DNA of 35,330 nt from Pseudomonas caricapapayae. Lineage in GTDB: Bacteria > Pseudomonadota > Gammaproteobacteria > Pseudomonadales > Pseudomonadaceae. Shown here piece after piece: positions 26,965 through 34,840 of this stretch. The notes below the pieces were generated by a model that searched no databases, was not told the origin of the DNA, and worked only from the letters and a program-made list of their open reading frames with translations. The position numbers and the translations under genes are program-made. Within the stretch, counting starts at the first letter, position 1; the number at the start of each line of letters is the position of its first letter. The stretch is taken from positions 1 to 35,330 of the forward strand of contig NZ_LJPW01000053.1 of NCBI RefSeq assembly GCF_001400735.1, read 5' to 3'.

Positions 26965-27246
26965 CCTATACGGTATCGAACTGGCGCAGGATGGTTGTCT
27001 CGTACAGCGCTTCTTCCATCGCCGGATCGCTGTAACCGAACCAGTTCAGCATGATGAACCCGCAGCATCGCCATCAACGGATAGGCAGGACGGCCGCCTT
27101 CGTCCTTTGGGTAATGTGGTTCGATCGGGTAATCAAACCCTTCCAGGGTACGACTCGATCCATCTCGATCAGGAGCAGTTCTTTGCGGGTCTGCTTGAGC
27201 TTGCCGGCGTACTCGGTATTGGCGAAGGTCATTTGCTTGATCATCG
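26965..27246 (-). pseudogene. N-terminal fragment of an IS5-family transposase
   Basis: The minus-strand frame MIKQMTFANTEYAGKLKQTRKELLLIEMDRVVPWKGLI matches the start of IS5-group transposases. It then shifts frame (RSNHITQRTKAAVLPIR, stop), and WFGYSDPAMEEALYETTILRQF follows. The catalytic part is missing. It is a different, older element than the IS5-family copy at 28196. Confidence 0.8.
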
Positions 27247-27313
27247 AAAAGCTCGGCGATTGGTGTCAGCGGATTTTGCCAAATCAGGAAGTCTTTTTCA
27301 GGACCTCCTTAGA

Positions 27314-27763
27314 TCAGGATTGCATGCTTAAAATGGGTTTGAGGAATTTCTGATACTGAGACCAAGAGCTGAAAACTTTAAGATCAGCTGTCGGGTTATC
27401 AAGAGTACCATTTAGCTCCACAAGAAACACACCATTGCCCGTCTGGATAATGCGCTTAGCATTTTCACCAATAGATCCACAGGAGAAAAGGTAGCCCAGA
27501 GAAGTGTACGCGATGATGGAACCTCTATGAGCGGCAGATGTGTTAAGTAAAGGTTCTTCTGGAACGTCAGCGATCATCAGCATAAGCGCGCTTAAATGAT
27601 GTTTCTTGTCGTCGAAGCCATCGGTGACCTCTTTGCAGGTTCTTAAGACATCAGCGATATGAGATAGGAGTATCTCATTTTCATGGGCGAACAAGCCATA
27701 AGATGTCAGCAGGACGGTGCCAACGGTAGACGGATTTTTGGAGTAGTATTTATAGGTTTGCAT
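27314..27763 (-). CDS. uncharacterised 149-aa protein, copy B
   Basis: Intact paralogue of the protein at 3092-3541, same length and same ends (MQTYKYYSKNPS...PILSMQS). It has mostly conservative changes such as R to T, N to T and W-P to W-S positions. Retention of an open frame in both copies argues for use rather than decay. Its upstream DNA is duplicated too, including an Anr-type palindrome at 27967. Function not recognised. Confidence 0.6.
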   Translation of the reverse strand: MQTYKYYSKNPSTVGTVLLTSYGLFAHENEILLSHIADVLRTCKEVTDGFDDKKHHLSALMLMIADVPEEPLLNTSAAHRGSIIAYTSLGYLFSCGSIGENAKRIIQTGNGVFLVELNGTLDNPTADLKVFSSWSQYQKFLKPILSMQS

Positions 27764-27966
27764 AGCTATCTCTAGTTTGAAATTGGAAAGCCTACGGAGT
27801 TCGAGAAAACTTGCTGCAAGGGTCTTTTCTGTCTCTATTTTGATGTGCTTTAAACTGATTTACAGTTTTTACATAAAATGGTCACAAGCTTTATTCAGTA
27901 GCATGAAATCTTTAGTGGCACATACAGGGATTTAGTTCCATGGTCAGCCAGATCTGATGGCTATTA

Positions 27967-27980
27967 TTGATCTGTATCAA
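27967..27980. promoter_or_regulatory. Anr/Fnr-type box
   Basis: TTGAT-CTGT-ATCAA, identical to the box at 3745 and placed at the same distance from the second 149-aa gene. Confidence 0.5.
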
Positions 27981-28195
27981 AAAACATTGACTTATGCTGG
28001 TCGTCTAAGGTAGTGGCCTGCTCTCGGTATGCTTTGTCGCCGATTATTTTCGAAGTCGACAAAAATCCGAAAGCTCGAGATTAGGGGGGGCTTTGTTTTC
28101 CATTCATTTTGATCGCTGGAAACATCTCGTAGTAGCCATTTCCCTCATTATAGCCGCACTACTATTGTGTTGGAGTGAGTAATCTTGTTTCTTAG

Positions 28196-29380
28196 GGATT
28201 CTCCGATCAAGTCAGCACAGGCCATCTGACCTGTGCTGAAATAGCCCTCCGTCCAACTGCCCTCTACAAGCCCGCCATCCCATGAGTCAGATGAGCTTTT
28301 CCGATTTCGAGTACGCCGGTAAGCGCAAGCAAACCCGTCGCGAGCGTTTCCTGGCCGAGATGGAACAGGTGGTTCCGTGGGGCGGGTTGGTGGCGTTGAT
28401 CGAGCCTCACTACCCAAAGGCTGGCGGTGGTCGCAAGCCGTATCCACTGGAAACCATGCTGCGTATTCACCTGCTGCAGAACTGGTTCTCGTTGAGCGAT
28501 CCAGCCATGGAAGAGGCGCTGTACGAGATTACTTCGATGCGCCAGTTTGCTCGTCTGACGCTGAGCGCTCCGATCCCCGAAGACACGACGATCATGAATT
28601 TCCGGCACCTGCTGGAGAAGCATCAGTTGGCGGCGGGCATTCTGGAAACCATCAACAACTACCTGCTAGACAAGGGCCTGTCGTTGCGCCAGGGCACCAT
28701 TGTCGACGCGACCATCATCCACGCACCCAGTTCGACCAAGAACAAGGACGGCAAGCGCGATTCTGAAATGCATCAGACGAAGAAAGGTAATCAGTATTTC
28801 TTCGGCATGAAGGCGCACATCGGTGCCGATGCTGAGTCGGGCCCGGTGCACCACGTCCACGGTACAGCGGCGAATGTGGCCGATGTAACGGAGGTCGCTC
28901 ACCTGTTGCATGGCGATGAAAATGTTATCTGTGCCGACGCGGGTTATACCGGCGTGGAGAAGCGGCCGGAGCATGAAGGAAGGCCGGTGATCTGGCAGAT
29001 TGCGGCTCGTCGTAGCACCTATACACACTTGAGCAAACGAAGCGTGCTCTACAAGGCCAGACGCAAGATCGAGAAGGTCAAAGCGCAGGCGCGAGCGAAG
29101 GTCGTACATCCATTCCGTGTGATCAAGCGCCAATTTGGCTATGTGAAAACCCGCTTCCGTGCCTTGGCCAAGAACACGGCGTAGCTGACCACGCTGTTTG
29201 CCCTGTCGAATCTGTGGATGGTGCGCCGGCAATTTTTGCCTGCTGCGGGAGAGGTGCGCCCGTGAGGGCAGAAAACCAAGGCTTTGCCTTGGTTATCCAA
29301 TAAGCCGCGGCTGAAAATCGGCCTTTCAGCATCCTCAAGTCGTCCATTTTCGGCTGATGGGCAACTTGTTCGGAGAATCC
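28196..29380 (+). mobile_element. IS5-family insertion sequence (1185 bp)
   Basis: Ends GGATTCTCCGATCAAGT (28196) and, inverted, GGATTCTCCGAACAAGT (29380) flank one transposase gene. A four-base TTAG lies directly outside both ends (28192-28195 and 29381-29384), the expected target duplication for IS5-type elements. The left flank is the duplicated 149-aa block; the right flank is a truncated toxin-like gene. Confidence 0.88.
28282..29184 (+). CDS. IS5-family transposase, 3' end cut by a nonsense codon
   Basis: DDE transposase of about 300 aa: an N-terminal DUF772-like domain (RKPYPLETMLRIHLLQNWFSLSDPAMEEALYE), then GTIVDATIIHAPSSTKN (first Asp), and VICADAGYTGVEKR (second Asp). The third acidic residue is expected in the helix that contains RRKIEKVKAQARAKVVHPFRVIK. 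The stop TAG at 29182 is followed in the same frame by LTTLFALSNLWMVRRQFLPAAGEVRP, the normal C-terminus of the family. One C-to-T change (CAG to TAG) thus removes about 30 residues. Activity is uncertain. Confidence 0.88.
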   Translation: MSQMSFSDFEYAGKRKQTRRERFLAEMEQVVPWGGLVALIEPHYPKAGGGRKPYPLETMLRIHLLQNWFSLSDPAMEEALYEITSMRQFARLTLSAPIPEDTTIMNFRHLLEKHQLAAGILETINNYLLDKGLSLRQGTIVDATIIHAPSSTKNKDGKRDSEMHQTKKGNQYFFGMKAHIGADAESGPVHHVHGTAANVADVTEVAHLLHGDENVICADAGYTGVEKRPEHEGRPVIWQIAARRSTYTHLSKRSVLYKARRKIEKVKAQARAKVVHPFRVIKRQFGYVKTRFRALAKNTA

Positions 29381-29535
29381 TTAGGCAACCGTCCATTCAG
29401 TACGAGCACCATCCGCCGCTTGCGTATCTCGGGTGTCATCAGGCCGTAGTAGACCGGTTTCAACGGGGGCTGTATAAAATCGCCAAAATCGCATTCAAGG
29501 ACTTCCCCAACCTTGGGCGTATACGTCAGTGCCAT
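29381..29535 (-). pseudogene. truncated PemK/MazF-like toxin gene
   Basis: From ATG 29535 the frame reads MALTYTPKVGEVLECDFGDF...GLMTPEIRKRRMVLVLNGRL and then runs into the IS5-type end. The start resembles PemK/MazF-like proteins (beta-barrel beginning with G-x-hydrophobic-C/D-F and an RP/RR-hydrophobic strand). Only about 50 residues remain, so it should be inactive. It is divergent from the 182-aa gene at 29682. Confidence 0.5.
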
Positions 29536-29681
29536 CAGATTGGACCCAAGTTATTCCGGTTATTTCGACAAAAGGTTGCTGATAATATAGCACATCACTG
29601 GCCCTCGATTATGCTTCGCAGCATAGGGCTGACCGCTGCTTTAGGCAGCTTATTTTGCGGTGCTCACGTTAAGGAAGAACG

Positions 29682-30230
29682 ATGAAAATAGGACCAAATA
29701 GCAAGCTTCAACACTTGAAAGCCTTGATCAAGGCTAACGTAGAAAAGCATTACGAGCGAAAAATTGAAGACGCACATCTATACGAATGGCTAATGTCAGG
29801 CGAATACGAAACCTTGGAAGGCGCAGCCCTGGACGCTCTGAGCGACCTTTCAGATGAGGAAAAGCAAGCGCTCTTGAATTCGTTGTACGACGAGCTTGGC
29901 CCTGGCGATCAGATCGTTACGTTTCCAGAGGAGAATCCGGTTTGGTTGAAGGTAACTCCACACGTACCAGGCCGATTGCCTGTAACGCGCAGCTATAACG
30001 AGTTATGGATTCGCTTGGATACAATCGATCAGGTTATCCCCAAACCTGCTATTGTCATAGGTGAGGATCTGCGCACGTATCAGTTTGTTATCCAGGTACA
30101 GGCCAGCGGCAAGCTGTATGAAATCACCGCAACCAGGTTTAAGGGTAATTCGGTCTACGCGAAAATTCCGAAGGTAATGCAACTGGTGACCGATGCAGTG
30201 TGCACCCTAGGCCGTACACGACCTGAGTAA
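29682..30230 (+). CDS. uncharacterised 182-aa protein
   Basis: Begins MKIGPNSKLQHLKALIKANVEKHYER with AAGGAAG before the ATG. The N-terminal third is helical and charged, with DALSDLSDEEKQALLNSLYDEL. The rest looks beta-rich (IVTFPEENPVWLKVTPHVPG, AIVIGEDLRTYQFVIQVQASGKLYEITATRFKG). No signal peptide, membrane segment or known motif was recognised, and no hrp box precedes it. It is followed after 20 bases by a long hairpin. It is intact amid debris, so probably functional; role unknown. Confidence 0.6.
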   Translation: MKIGPNSKLQHLKALIKANVEKHYERKIEDAHLYEWLMSGEYETLEGAALDALSDLSDEEKQALLNSLYDELGPGDQIVTFPEENPVWLKVTPHVPGRLPVTRSYNELWIRLDTIDQVIPKPAIVIGEDLRTYQFVIQVQASGKLYEITATRFKGNSVYAKIPKVMQLVTDAVCTLGRTRPE

Positions 30231-30250
30231 CATTATTATTGCTGAGATCT

Positions 30251-30293
30251 ACGCCAAATTGCCCCAATTGCTGCGATTGGGGAAATTTGGCGT
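30251..30293. terminator. long hairpin, 18-bp stem
   Basis: The arms 30251-30268 (ACGCCAAATTGCCCCAAT) and 30276-30293 pair over 18 bases with one mismatch and a 7-base loop. No run of T follows on either strand, so a classical terminator is uncertain. It could protect the 3' end of the transcript or be a transposon-derived palindrome. Confidence 0.5.
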
Positions 30294-30629
30294 CAGTTGC
30301 AAAAATTTAAGCTTAGCGGTCGCGTGCTTGGGGTGAATAGGGGGTGAATAGAGAGAACGGAAAAAATCGTACGCTAGCGTGATTTCTGTCAGATTGAGGT
30401 CCTAGGAGTTGACGTAGATCCGACAGGAAATTCAGAAAACCGCCCTAGACTTACGCGGTGCCGGTGGGCAGCCTGACGCCAGGTTGAGGTACACCTCATT
30501 CGGACATAGCCCAGCGAGACGGGGGCCTGGGGTTCGTGGAGCAACGGAACAGAAAGTGCACTTAAGCTCATATTGGGCAAAAAGGCATCAAACAACCCGG
30601 CTCCTGTTTGCGAAGTCCGGCCCCGTTCA
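30294..30629. other. intergenic, no gene seen
   Basis: About 330 bases ahead of the effector promoter. A word of about 30 bases starting GTGGAGCAA at 30535 resembles one at 12335, suggesting shared mobile-element debris. The minus-strand open frame here has no ribosome site or known motif. Confidence 0.4.
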
Positions 30630-30658
30630 GGAACCTTTTTCGTACTAAGCGCCACATA
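30630..30658 (+). promoter_or_regulatory. hrp box of the oxygenase-like gene
   Basis: GGAACC, 16-base spacer, CCACATA: an exact match to the HrpL consensus. It ends 95 bases before the GTG start at 30754, and no other gene lies between. Confidence 0.87.
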
Positions 30659-30753
30659 ATGACGGCACCGTGGAGTAGGAGCTGACGTCGTTGAATGATG
30701 GCTTCAAAAGGCCACTCCATGGTTAAAATTACCATCGTTCAGAGGAAATATTC

Positions 30754-31407
30754 GTGACCTATGGCATCCGTGGCGGAGCTGGCACATCGGCGTATTACAC
30801 CCAGCCCCAGCCTTTTGATGAGTTGAAACTTGACCAGGGACAAATTCAGGAAAAGACGGAAAAGCTTAAAGAGAAAGGATACTTCACTGTTCCCATATCG
30901 GACACTACGAGAAGCTATTTGCATCAGCAAAGCAGTCTCAGCAACCCCGCGTGGCGAAACGAGACCGTCGGGAAAGTCGTTGACCTAAAGGCGACCGATT
31001 ATGAACGGTCAACAACGGCGGTGGCAAAAGACATTGCCACCACGCTTACCGGGAGACAGCAGCAACTGAGACCTCACGAATTTCAATTGCGGAGGGCCAA
31101 AAATCAGGGTGCAGATCAATGGCATCAGGACAAAGAACCGAAAAAAGTTATTTGCATCGCCACAATTGAAGGCAGAGGCACTGAGTTCGTCAAGCGAGCG
31201 GAATCAGAAAAAATATTTAAAGCTGGGCATTTTGGAAAAATGATCCCGCTGGATGCCGAGGCCGTTGAAGAAAGAACCAAGGAAGCCAAGCAAGACCGCT
31301 TCTATTTCTTTGCTGGCAAAGGCATCACCGAAGAAAGTATTCCTAAGCTGGTGCATCGCTCTCCGCATCAGAGCGGTAGATCCATTTTCCTGGCACGATG
31401 GCAATAA
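30754..31407 (+). CDS. candidate type III effector with Fe(II)/2-oxoglutarate oxygenase-like (DUF1826-type) motifs
   Basis: 217 aa, GTG start with AGAGGAA 7-13 bases upstream. The first 50 residues are polar, Gly/Ser/Tyr/Gln-rich, without a Sec signal. The C-terminal half carries WHQDKEPKKVICIATIEGRGTEF (H124xD126), then HRSPHQSGRSIFLARW (H201, R209). This is the HxD...H...R arrangement by which double-stranded beta-helix oxygenases hold iron and 2-oxoglutarate, and the layout recalls DUF1826 proteins. The exact hrp box upstream implies co-expression with the type III system. I do not recall a named Hop effector of this kind. The family link is by motif only; the catalytic claim is inference. 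GC content and codon use look lower than the IS neighbours, as for other effectors. Confidence 0.6.
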   Translation: MTYGIRGGAGTSAYYTQPQPFDELKLDQGQIQEKTEKLKEKGYFTVPISDTTRSYLHQQSSLSNPAWRNETVGKVVDLKATDYERSTTAVAKDIATTLTGRQQQLRPHEFQLRRAKNQGADQWHQDKEPKKVICIATIEGRGTEFVKRAESEKIFKAGHFGKMIPLDAEAVEERTKEAKQDRFYFFAGKGITEESIPKLVHRSPHQSGRSIFLARWQ

Positions 31408-31579
31408 GGTAGTACAGCACAGGACTAGCCGCCGAACAATGGCAAGTTCGGTGGCTATGCCAAATTATCACTCAGGTCAGTTTTTGCGGATGCACGTAGT
31501 TCGCACAGTCGCTGGTTCCTAACTTGTACGATGCCTCGGAGTACGGAGTGCAGTGAAGCTACGTAATATTTAAGAGATG

Positions 31580-32150
31580 TCACTGATCATCGTCTGAATT
31601 GCGTAGTGGACGTAGCTCCCCTCGAGCGACTTCTCCCGGTACCGCGAAGGAGTACCGCCCAAGCATATTAATGTGGTCAAATATCAGCGGTGACAGCCGA
31701 GCCAGATCCTCGTCTTGCACCGGATAGCCGTGCTGCCTTAGTCGCTCTACGGCTGCCGTCATGTAAAGGGTGTTCCACAAAACAATGATGTCACCCCAAA
31801 CCCAAGGCGCCGAGCTTGTCTTCCTGACCTTCGCGGTAGCGTTGGCGAAGCTCACCGCGCCTACCGTGAAAAACGGCGCGGGCCAAGCTGTACCGACCTT
31901 CGCCACGATTCAGCTGTGTCAGGGTGGCACGGCGCTTTGATTCGTCATCGATGTAAGTCAGCGTATGCAGGGTTTTCTCGACGCGCCCGAACTCTGCCAG
32001 CGCCTGAGCTAGGCGAGTCGGACGATCCCCCCGCATGATGCCGCTCGCCGGTACGCGGCCTAGCTTGAGCGATCCTAGCCGTAGTAAGTCATCCTGATGC
32101 TCTGCGATCAGGTCGAGTTTGACCGACTGGTGAGCAAGTCCGTTGAGCTT
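31580..32150 (-). pseudogene. C-terminal half of a Tn3-family transposase, frameshifted
   Basis: Two minus-strand frames give LNGLAHQSVKLDLIAEHQDDLLRL...TLTQLNRGEGRYSLARAVFHGRRGELRQRYREGQEDKLGALGL and IIVLWNTLYMTAAVERLRQHG...ARLSPLIFDHINMLGRYSF, the conserved end of Tn3 TnpA including the VLWNTLYM and SPL-DHINMLG signatures. A frameshift lies near 31800, and small deletions are visible upstream (SGIMRGDRP). The N-terminal 600 residues are missing. Confidence 0.85.
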
Positions 32151-32199
32151 GCATAATCCGCGTCTGGGCGTGTGCGCCAACGTCGGGCAGGCGGGGGCA

Positions 32200-32361
32200 G
32201 AAGTGGTATGCGCCCGGTCGTTCGCTTTCTGGATCACGCAGTTCGTTTTTCCAGCCATACACTTCGCCTTCCCACACCAACACGACACCAGCGGGGTATT
32301 CCAGGTTGCTTGCCCGCCACTTTGTGGCGGTTGCGCGTAGCGCCTCGATCAACTGTTCCAT
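32200..32361 (-). pseudogene. truncated gene following mazF
   Basis: The start at 32361 (MEQLIEALRATATKWRASNLEYPAGVVLVWEGEVYGWKNELRDPESERPGAY) lies 16 bases after the mazF-like stop with AGGGAA before it, so it was probably the third gene of the toxin-antitoxin operon. Native sequence ends at about 32205, where transposase DNA takes over. The family is not recognised; similar short proteins accompany antirestriction or plasmid-maintenance loci. Confidence 0.5.
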
Positions 32362-32377
32362 GGGCAATTTTTCCCTG

Positions 32378-32725
32378 CTATTCAAAAAGTGCTTGGACGC
32401 GGGCCAGCACATCGTCAATCACCACCTCGGGAACAGACTCAATGCGCTTGGCGCCTCGGGCCTCAAGGTCAACAGTGCGGATCTGGTTACACAGAACAAC
32501 ACCCTGAGTCTCGGTGCCTGAACCGCTCAACGGCACCGCAAAACCCGCATATCGGGCAAAGTCGCCCCCTTGTGTGATCGGTGCAATCACTGCAAGCCCC
32601 GAGGCGTTGTACGCCGCTGGCGTGAGAACCAGTGCCGGACGAAAATCGCCCTGCTGCTCACGGCCGGACGTTGGGTTCAGATTCAAGCGGACAATATCGG
32701 CCCGAGCGTACTTCGCTCTCTTCAC
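32378..32725 (-). CDS. mazF: MazF/PemK/ChpB-type mRNA interferase toxin
   Basis: 115-aa toxin that would cleave mRNA when its antitoxin is lost. The fold signature is complete: RADIVRLNLNPTSGREQQGDFRPALVLTP (catalytic Arg in FRPALVL), an APITQGG strand and QGVVLCNQIRTVDLEAR. The start is GTG at 32725, overlapping the antitoxin stop (GTGA), the usual translational coupling. It probably stabilises the element; the operon lies between a truncated integrase and Tn3 debris. Confidence 0.88.
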   Translation of the reverse strand: MKRAKYARADIVRLNLNPTSGREQQGDFRPALVLTPAAYNASGLAVIAPITQGGDFARYAGFAVPLSGSGTETQGVVLCNQIRTVDLEARGAKRIESVPEVVIDDVLARVQALFE

Positions 32726-32979
32726 GCCTCACGCCCCACCGGCTGCATAGCGTTCCAGGCGGCAAGCTCTGCTGGTTCCTGCGCGTTCAGGTCGCACTGA
32801 GACATTAGGTCGGCCAGCTTGTAATGTGGTCTGGCTTTCGCAGGCTTCAGCGTCATTGATTCAGGCGTGAAATCGAGGCTCAGCACATACCCAACAGCCA
32901 AACTCATTTGCTTGAGCACGTCAGATGGCAAGCGAATCGCAGCGCTGTTGCCCCACTTTTGAATTTTTACTTCCATCAT
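32722..32979 (-). CDS. mazE: MazE/AbrB-type antitoxin
   Basis: About 85 aa. The N-terminal swapped-hairpin DNA-binding domain reads MEVKIQKWGNSAAIRLPSDVLKQMSL, the MazE/ChpBI signature, with a C-terminal toxin-wrapping tail (LADLMSQCDLNAQEPAELAAW). Two adjacent ATG codons at 32979 and 32976 follow AGAGGTGC at a good distance. It neutralises the MazF-like toxin and probably represses its own promoter through the TGTAGAT repeats upstream. Confidence 0.87.
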   Translation of the reverse strand: MMEVKIQKWGNSAAIRLPSDVLKQMSLAVGYVLSLDFTPESMTLKPAKARPHYKLADLMSQCDLNAQEPAELAAWNAMQPVGREA

Positions 32980-32992
32980 AAGCACCTCTTAA

Positions 32993-33056
32993 TGTAGATC
33001 CACTGTAGATAAGCTCTCAAAAAAAGCAAGTAATAAGTTTATACAATGTATCTACA
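32993..33056. promoter_or_regulatory. probable operator/promoter region of mazEF
   Basis: TGTAGAT occurs twice, 11 bases apart (32993-32999, 33004-33010), and once inverted as ATCTACA at 33050-33056, with A/T-rich DNA between. Spacing by one helical turn, directly upstream of the antitoxin start, fits autoregulation. The motif assignment is inferred. Confidence 0.45.
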
Positions 33057-33350
33057 ATGCCAGCTCAAAGGCGCGTCGTAAAGTGCCTTGATCTACCGTG
33101 AGATACGGCTTCGTGTGACTGAGACAAGCATGGCCTAGAAGGATCTGGACCATCTCCACATCGCCGGTCGCGGCAAGTACCTTCGCTGCCAAAGTGCGTC
33201 GCCCGCTGTGTGATGACCCACCGCTGATACCCGCTTGGCGGTAAAGGCGACTGAACGTCTGCTGCAACGTGTCACAGCACCTGTATACCTCTGGCTCGCT
33301 GTCTAGCACACGATGCTTGAATGCAAGTTGAGCTTGGACGTAGACCGCGA
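33052..33350 (-). pseudogene. C-terminal fragment of a tyrosine integrase
   Basis: The minus-strand frame holds HSGRRTLAAKVLAATGDVEMVQILLGHACLSHTKPYLTVDQ: the second catalytic Arg (HSGRR), the GH pair and the nucleophile Tyr (TKPYL) of a phage-type integrase. Sequence before AQLAFKHRVLDSEPEVYR is not integrase; it is tandem GT-rich DNA and the IS3 end. It is a different family member from the decayed recombinase at 2340. Confidence 0.75.
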
Positions 33351-33363
33351 TATTCATCAGATC

Positions 33364-33400
33364 CAGACACCCCCCAACGTCCAGACACCCCCCCAACGCC
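33364..33400. repeat. 18-bp tandem duplication
   Basis: TCCAGACACCCCCCAACG occurs twice in direct tandem (the second with one more C) between the integrase fragment and the IS3-type end. It may be a slipped end of a lost insertion. Confidence 0.6.
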
Positions 33401-33467
33401 TCTGTAAACATACCTTCTGAACCGCCCCGGGTTTCTCGGAGACTCGAACCTTTGAGGGGATGGAGCG

Positions 33468-33791
33468 ATGAAAAAACTACCGAAGTATTCCCCAGAGGTC
33501 CGTGAACGGGCCATCAGGATGGTTTTCGAACAACTTCCTGAGTACGAGTCGCAGTGGGACACCATCAGTGCCATTGCCCCCAAGATCGGCTGCACGCCCG
33601 AGACATTACGGCTGTGGGTTCGCCAATCTGAGCGAAACAGCGGCCAGCGTGATGGGCTGAGCACGGTCGAACGTGAGCGAGTCAAGCTCTTGGAGCGTGA
33701 GAACCGTCAGTTGCGTCAAGCTAACGAGATCTTGCGTAAGGCCTCAGCCTATTTTGCCCAGGCGGAGCTCGACCGCCCATTCAAACGATGA
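33468..33791 (+). CDS. IS3-family OrfA
   Basis: 107-aa helix-turn-helix protein: [35 protein letters not shown] (recognition helix) and a leucine-zipper tail ([27 protein letters not shown]). It overlaps orfB by four bases (ATGA), allowing coupled or frameshifted translation. Intact. Confidence 0.9.
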   Translation: MKKLPKYSPEVRERAIRMVFEQLPEYESQWDTISAIAPKIGCTPETLRLWVRQSERNSGQRDGLSTVERERVKLLERENRQLRQANEILRKASAYFAQAELDRPFKR

Positions 33792-34686
33792 AGACGTTTA
33801 TTGATGAAAACCGCCAGTCTTACGAGGTCGAGCAGATTTGCAAGGTGTTGCCAATCGCCCCGTCGACGTACTACCGGTACGCTGCTCAGCAAGCTGACCC
33901 CTGCCAGCAGTCAGCGCGTGCGCAGCGCGACCAGGAACTGGGTAAGCACATCCAGCGAGTCTGGGATGAGCGTTTCCAGGTATATGGCGTGCGCAAGGTC
34001 TGGCGACAGTTGCTGCGTGAAGGTCTGCGAGTCGCCCGCTGTACGGTGCAACGCCTGATGGGAGAGCTGGGCCTGCAAGGCGTGGTACGCGGCAAGCCCG
34101 TCAGGACGACGGTCAGCGACCAAGCCAGGCCATGCCTGCAGGATCATGTTAACCGTCAGTTTGTGGCTGAGTGCCCGAACGCCCTGTGGGTATCGGACTT
34201 TACCTACGTCAGTACCTGGCAGGGGTTTGTTTACGTGGCCTTCATCATTGATGTCTTTGCCCGATTCATCGTCGGTTGGAAGGTGTCCAGTCCAGCGCGT
34301 ACCGATTTTGTACTCGATGCACTGGAGCAAGCCCTTTACGCCCGTCGCCCAGTCAAGCAGGGTGGACTCATTCACCACAGCGACCGTGGCGTGCAGTACG
34401 TGTCAATTCGCTATACCGAGAGACTTGTCGAAGCCGGGATTGAGCCATCTGTCGGGAGTGTCGGTGACTCTTACGACAATGCCTTGGCTGAGACTATCAA
34501 CGGTCTTTACAAGGCTGAAGTGATTCATCGACGCTCTTGGCCCACAGGGGGGGGGAGCTGGAAACGCTGAAATGGGTGGACTGGTTCAATCACCGCCGCC
34601 TGTTGGAGCCAATCGGTCACATTCCACCGGTCGAGGCAGAAGCAATCTATTATCAGCAACTCATCGAGTCTGCCCAGGTGGCATGA
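33788..34686 (+). pseudogene. IS3-family OrfB transposase, frameshifted at a run of nine G
   Basis: The DDE catalytic subunit begins [21 protein letters not shown] and shows LWVSDFTYVSTWQG (first Asp), LIHHSDRGVQYVS (second Asp) and DNALAETINGLYKAE (Glu). After HRRSWP a run of nine G at about 34547-34555 shifts the frame to an early stop at 34570. The proper continuation (ELETLKWVDWFNHRRLLEPIGHIPP...QLIESAQVA) resumes in the next frame to 34686. All catalytic residues precede the break, but the lost tail probably matters. A homopolymer sequencing error is possible. Confidence 0.85.
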
Positions 34687-34726
34687 CTCAAACAAAAGGG
34701 TCTCCGATAAACCCGGGGCGGTTCAG

Positions 34727-34840
34727 TTTGGTCAATTTCGTTCCTGAGACCACAGCTCTGATGTCAAAATCAGGTGCCAGCTATATTTGTGAGGGGGGAA
34801 ATTTTTTTAAGCTTGGAACCGATTCGCTCGCGCTTACCAC
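34727..34840 (+). repeat. hopX1 promoter segment, duplicated at 4056-4168
   Basis: Shares over 100 bases with 4056-4168, beginning directly at the IS3 right end and ending within the hrp box. In the uninterrupted copy this segment follows the 149-aa block by about 80 bases; here 6.5 kb separates the two. Confidence 0.8.

Larger units (their letters stand above)
27310..28195. repeat. duplicated block, copy B
   Basis: Matches 3088-3975 in the same orientation, ending at CTTAG where the IS5-family element begins. The 430 bases between the 149-aa gene and the IS hold only the Anr-type box. Confidence 0.85.
33418..34725 (+). mobile_element. IS3-family insertion sequence (1308 bp, IS51-like ends)
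   Basis: Ends TGAACCGCCCCGGGTTT followed by C-TCGGAGACTC (33418) and inverted A-TCGGAGACCC (34725) match over nearly 28 bases. The element holds orfA and orfB in the plus direction. The bases just outside (TTC left, GTT right) are not a duplication, so the two flanks were probably joined by recombination or deletion rather than simple insertion. Confidence 0.88.

Noticed and set aside
28666..29232. 188-codon minus-strand open frame
   Set aside because: Antisense to the IS5-family transposase.
30389..30655. 88-codon minus-strand open frame
   Set aside because: Overlaps the hrp box, lacks a ribosome site and has no plausible domain.
31429..31454. Short hairpin after the oxygenase-like gene
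   Set aside because: Nine-base stem with a mismatch and no T run; too weak to call a terminator.
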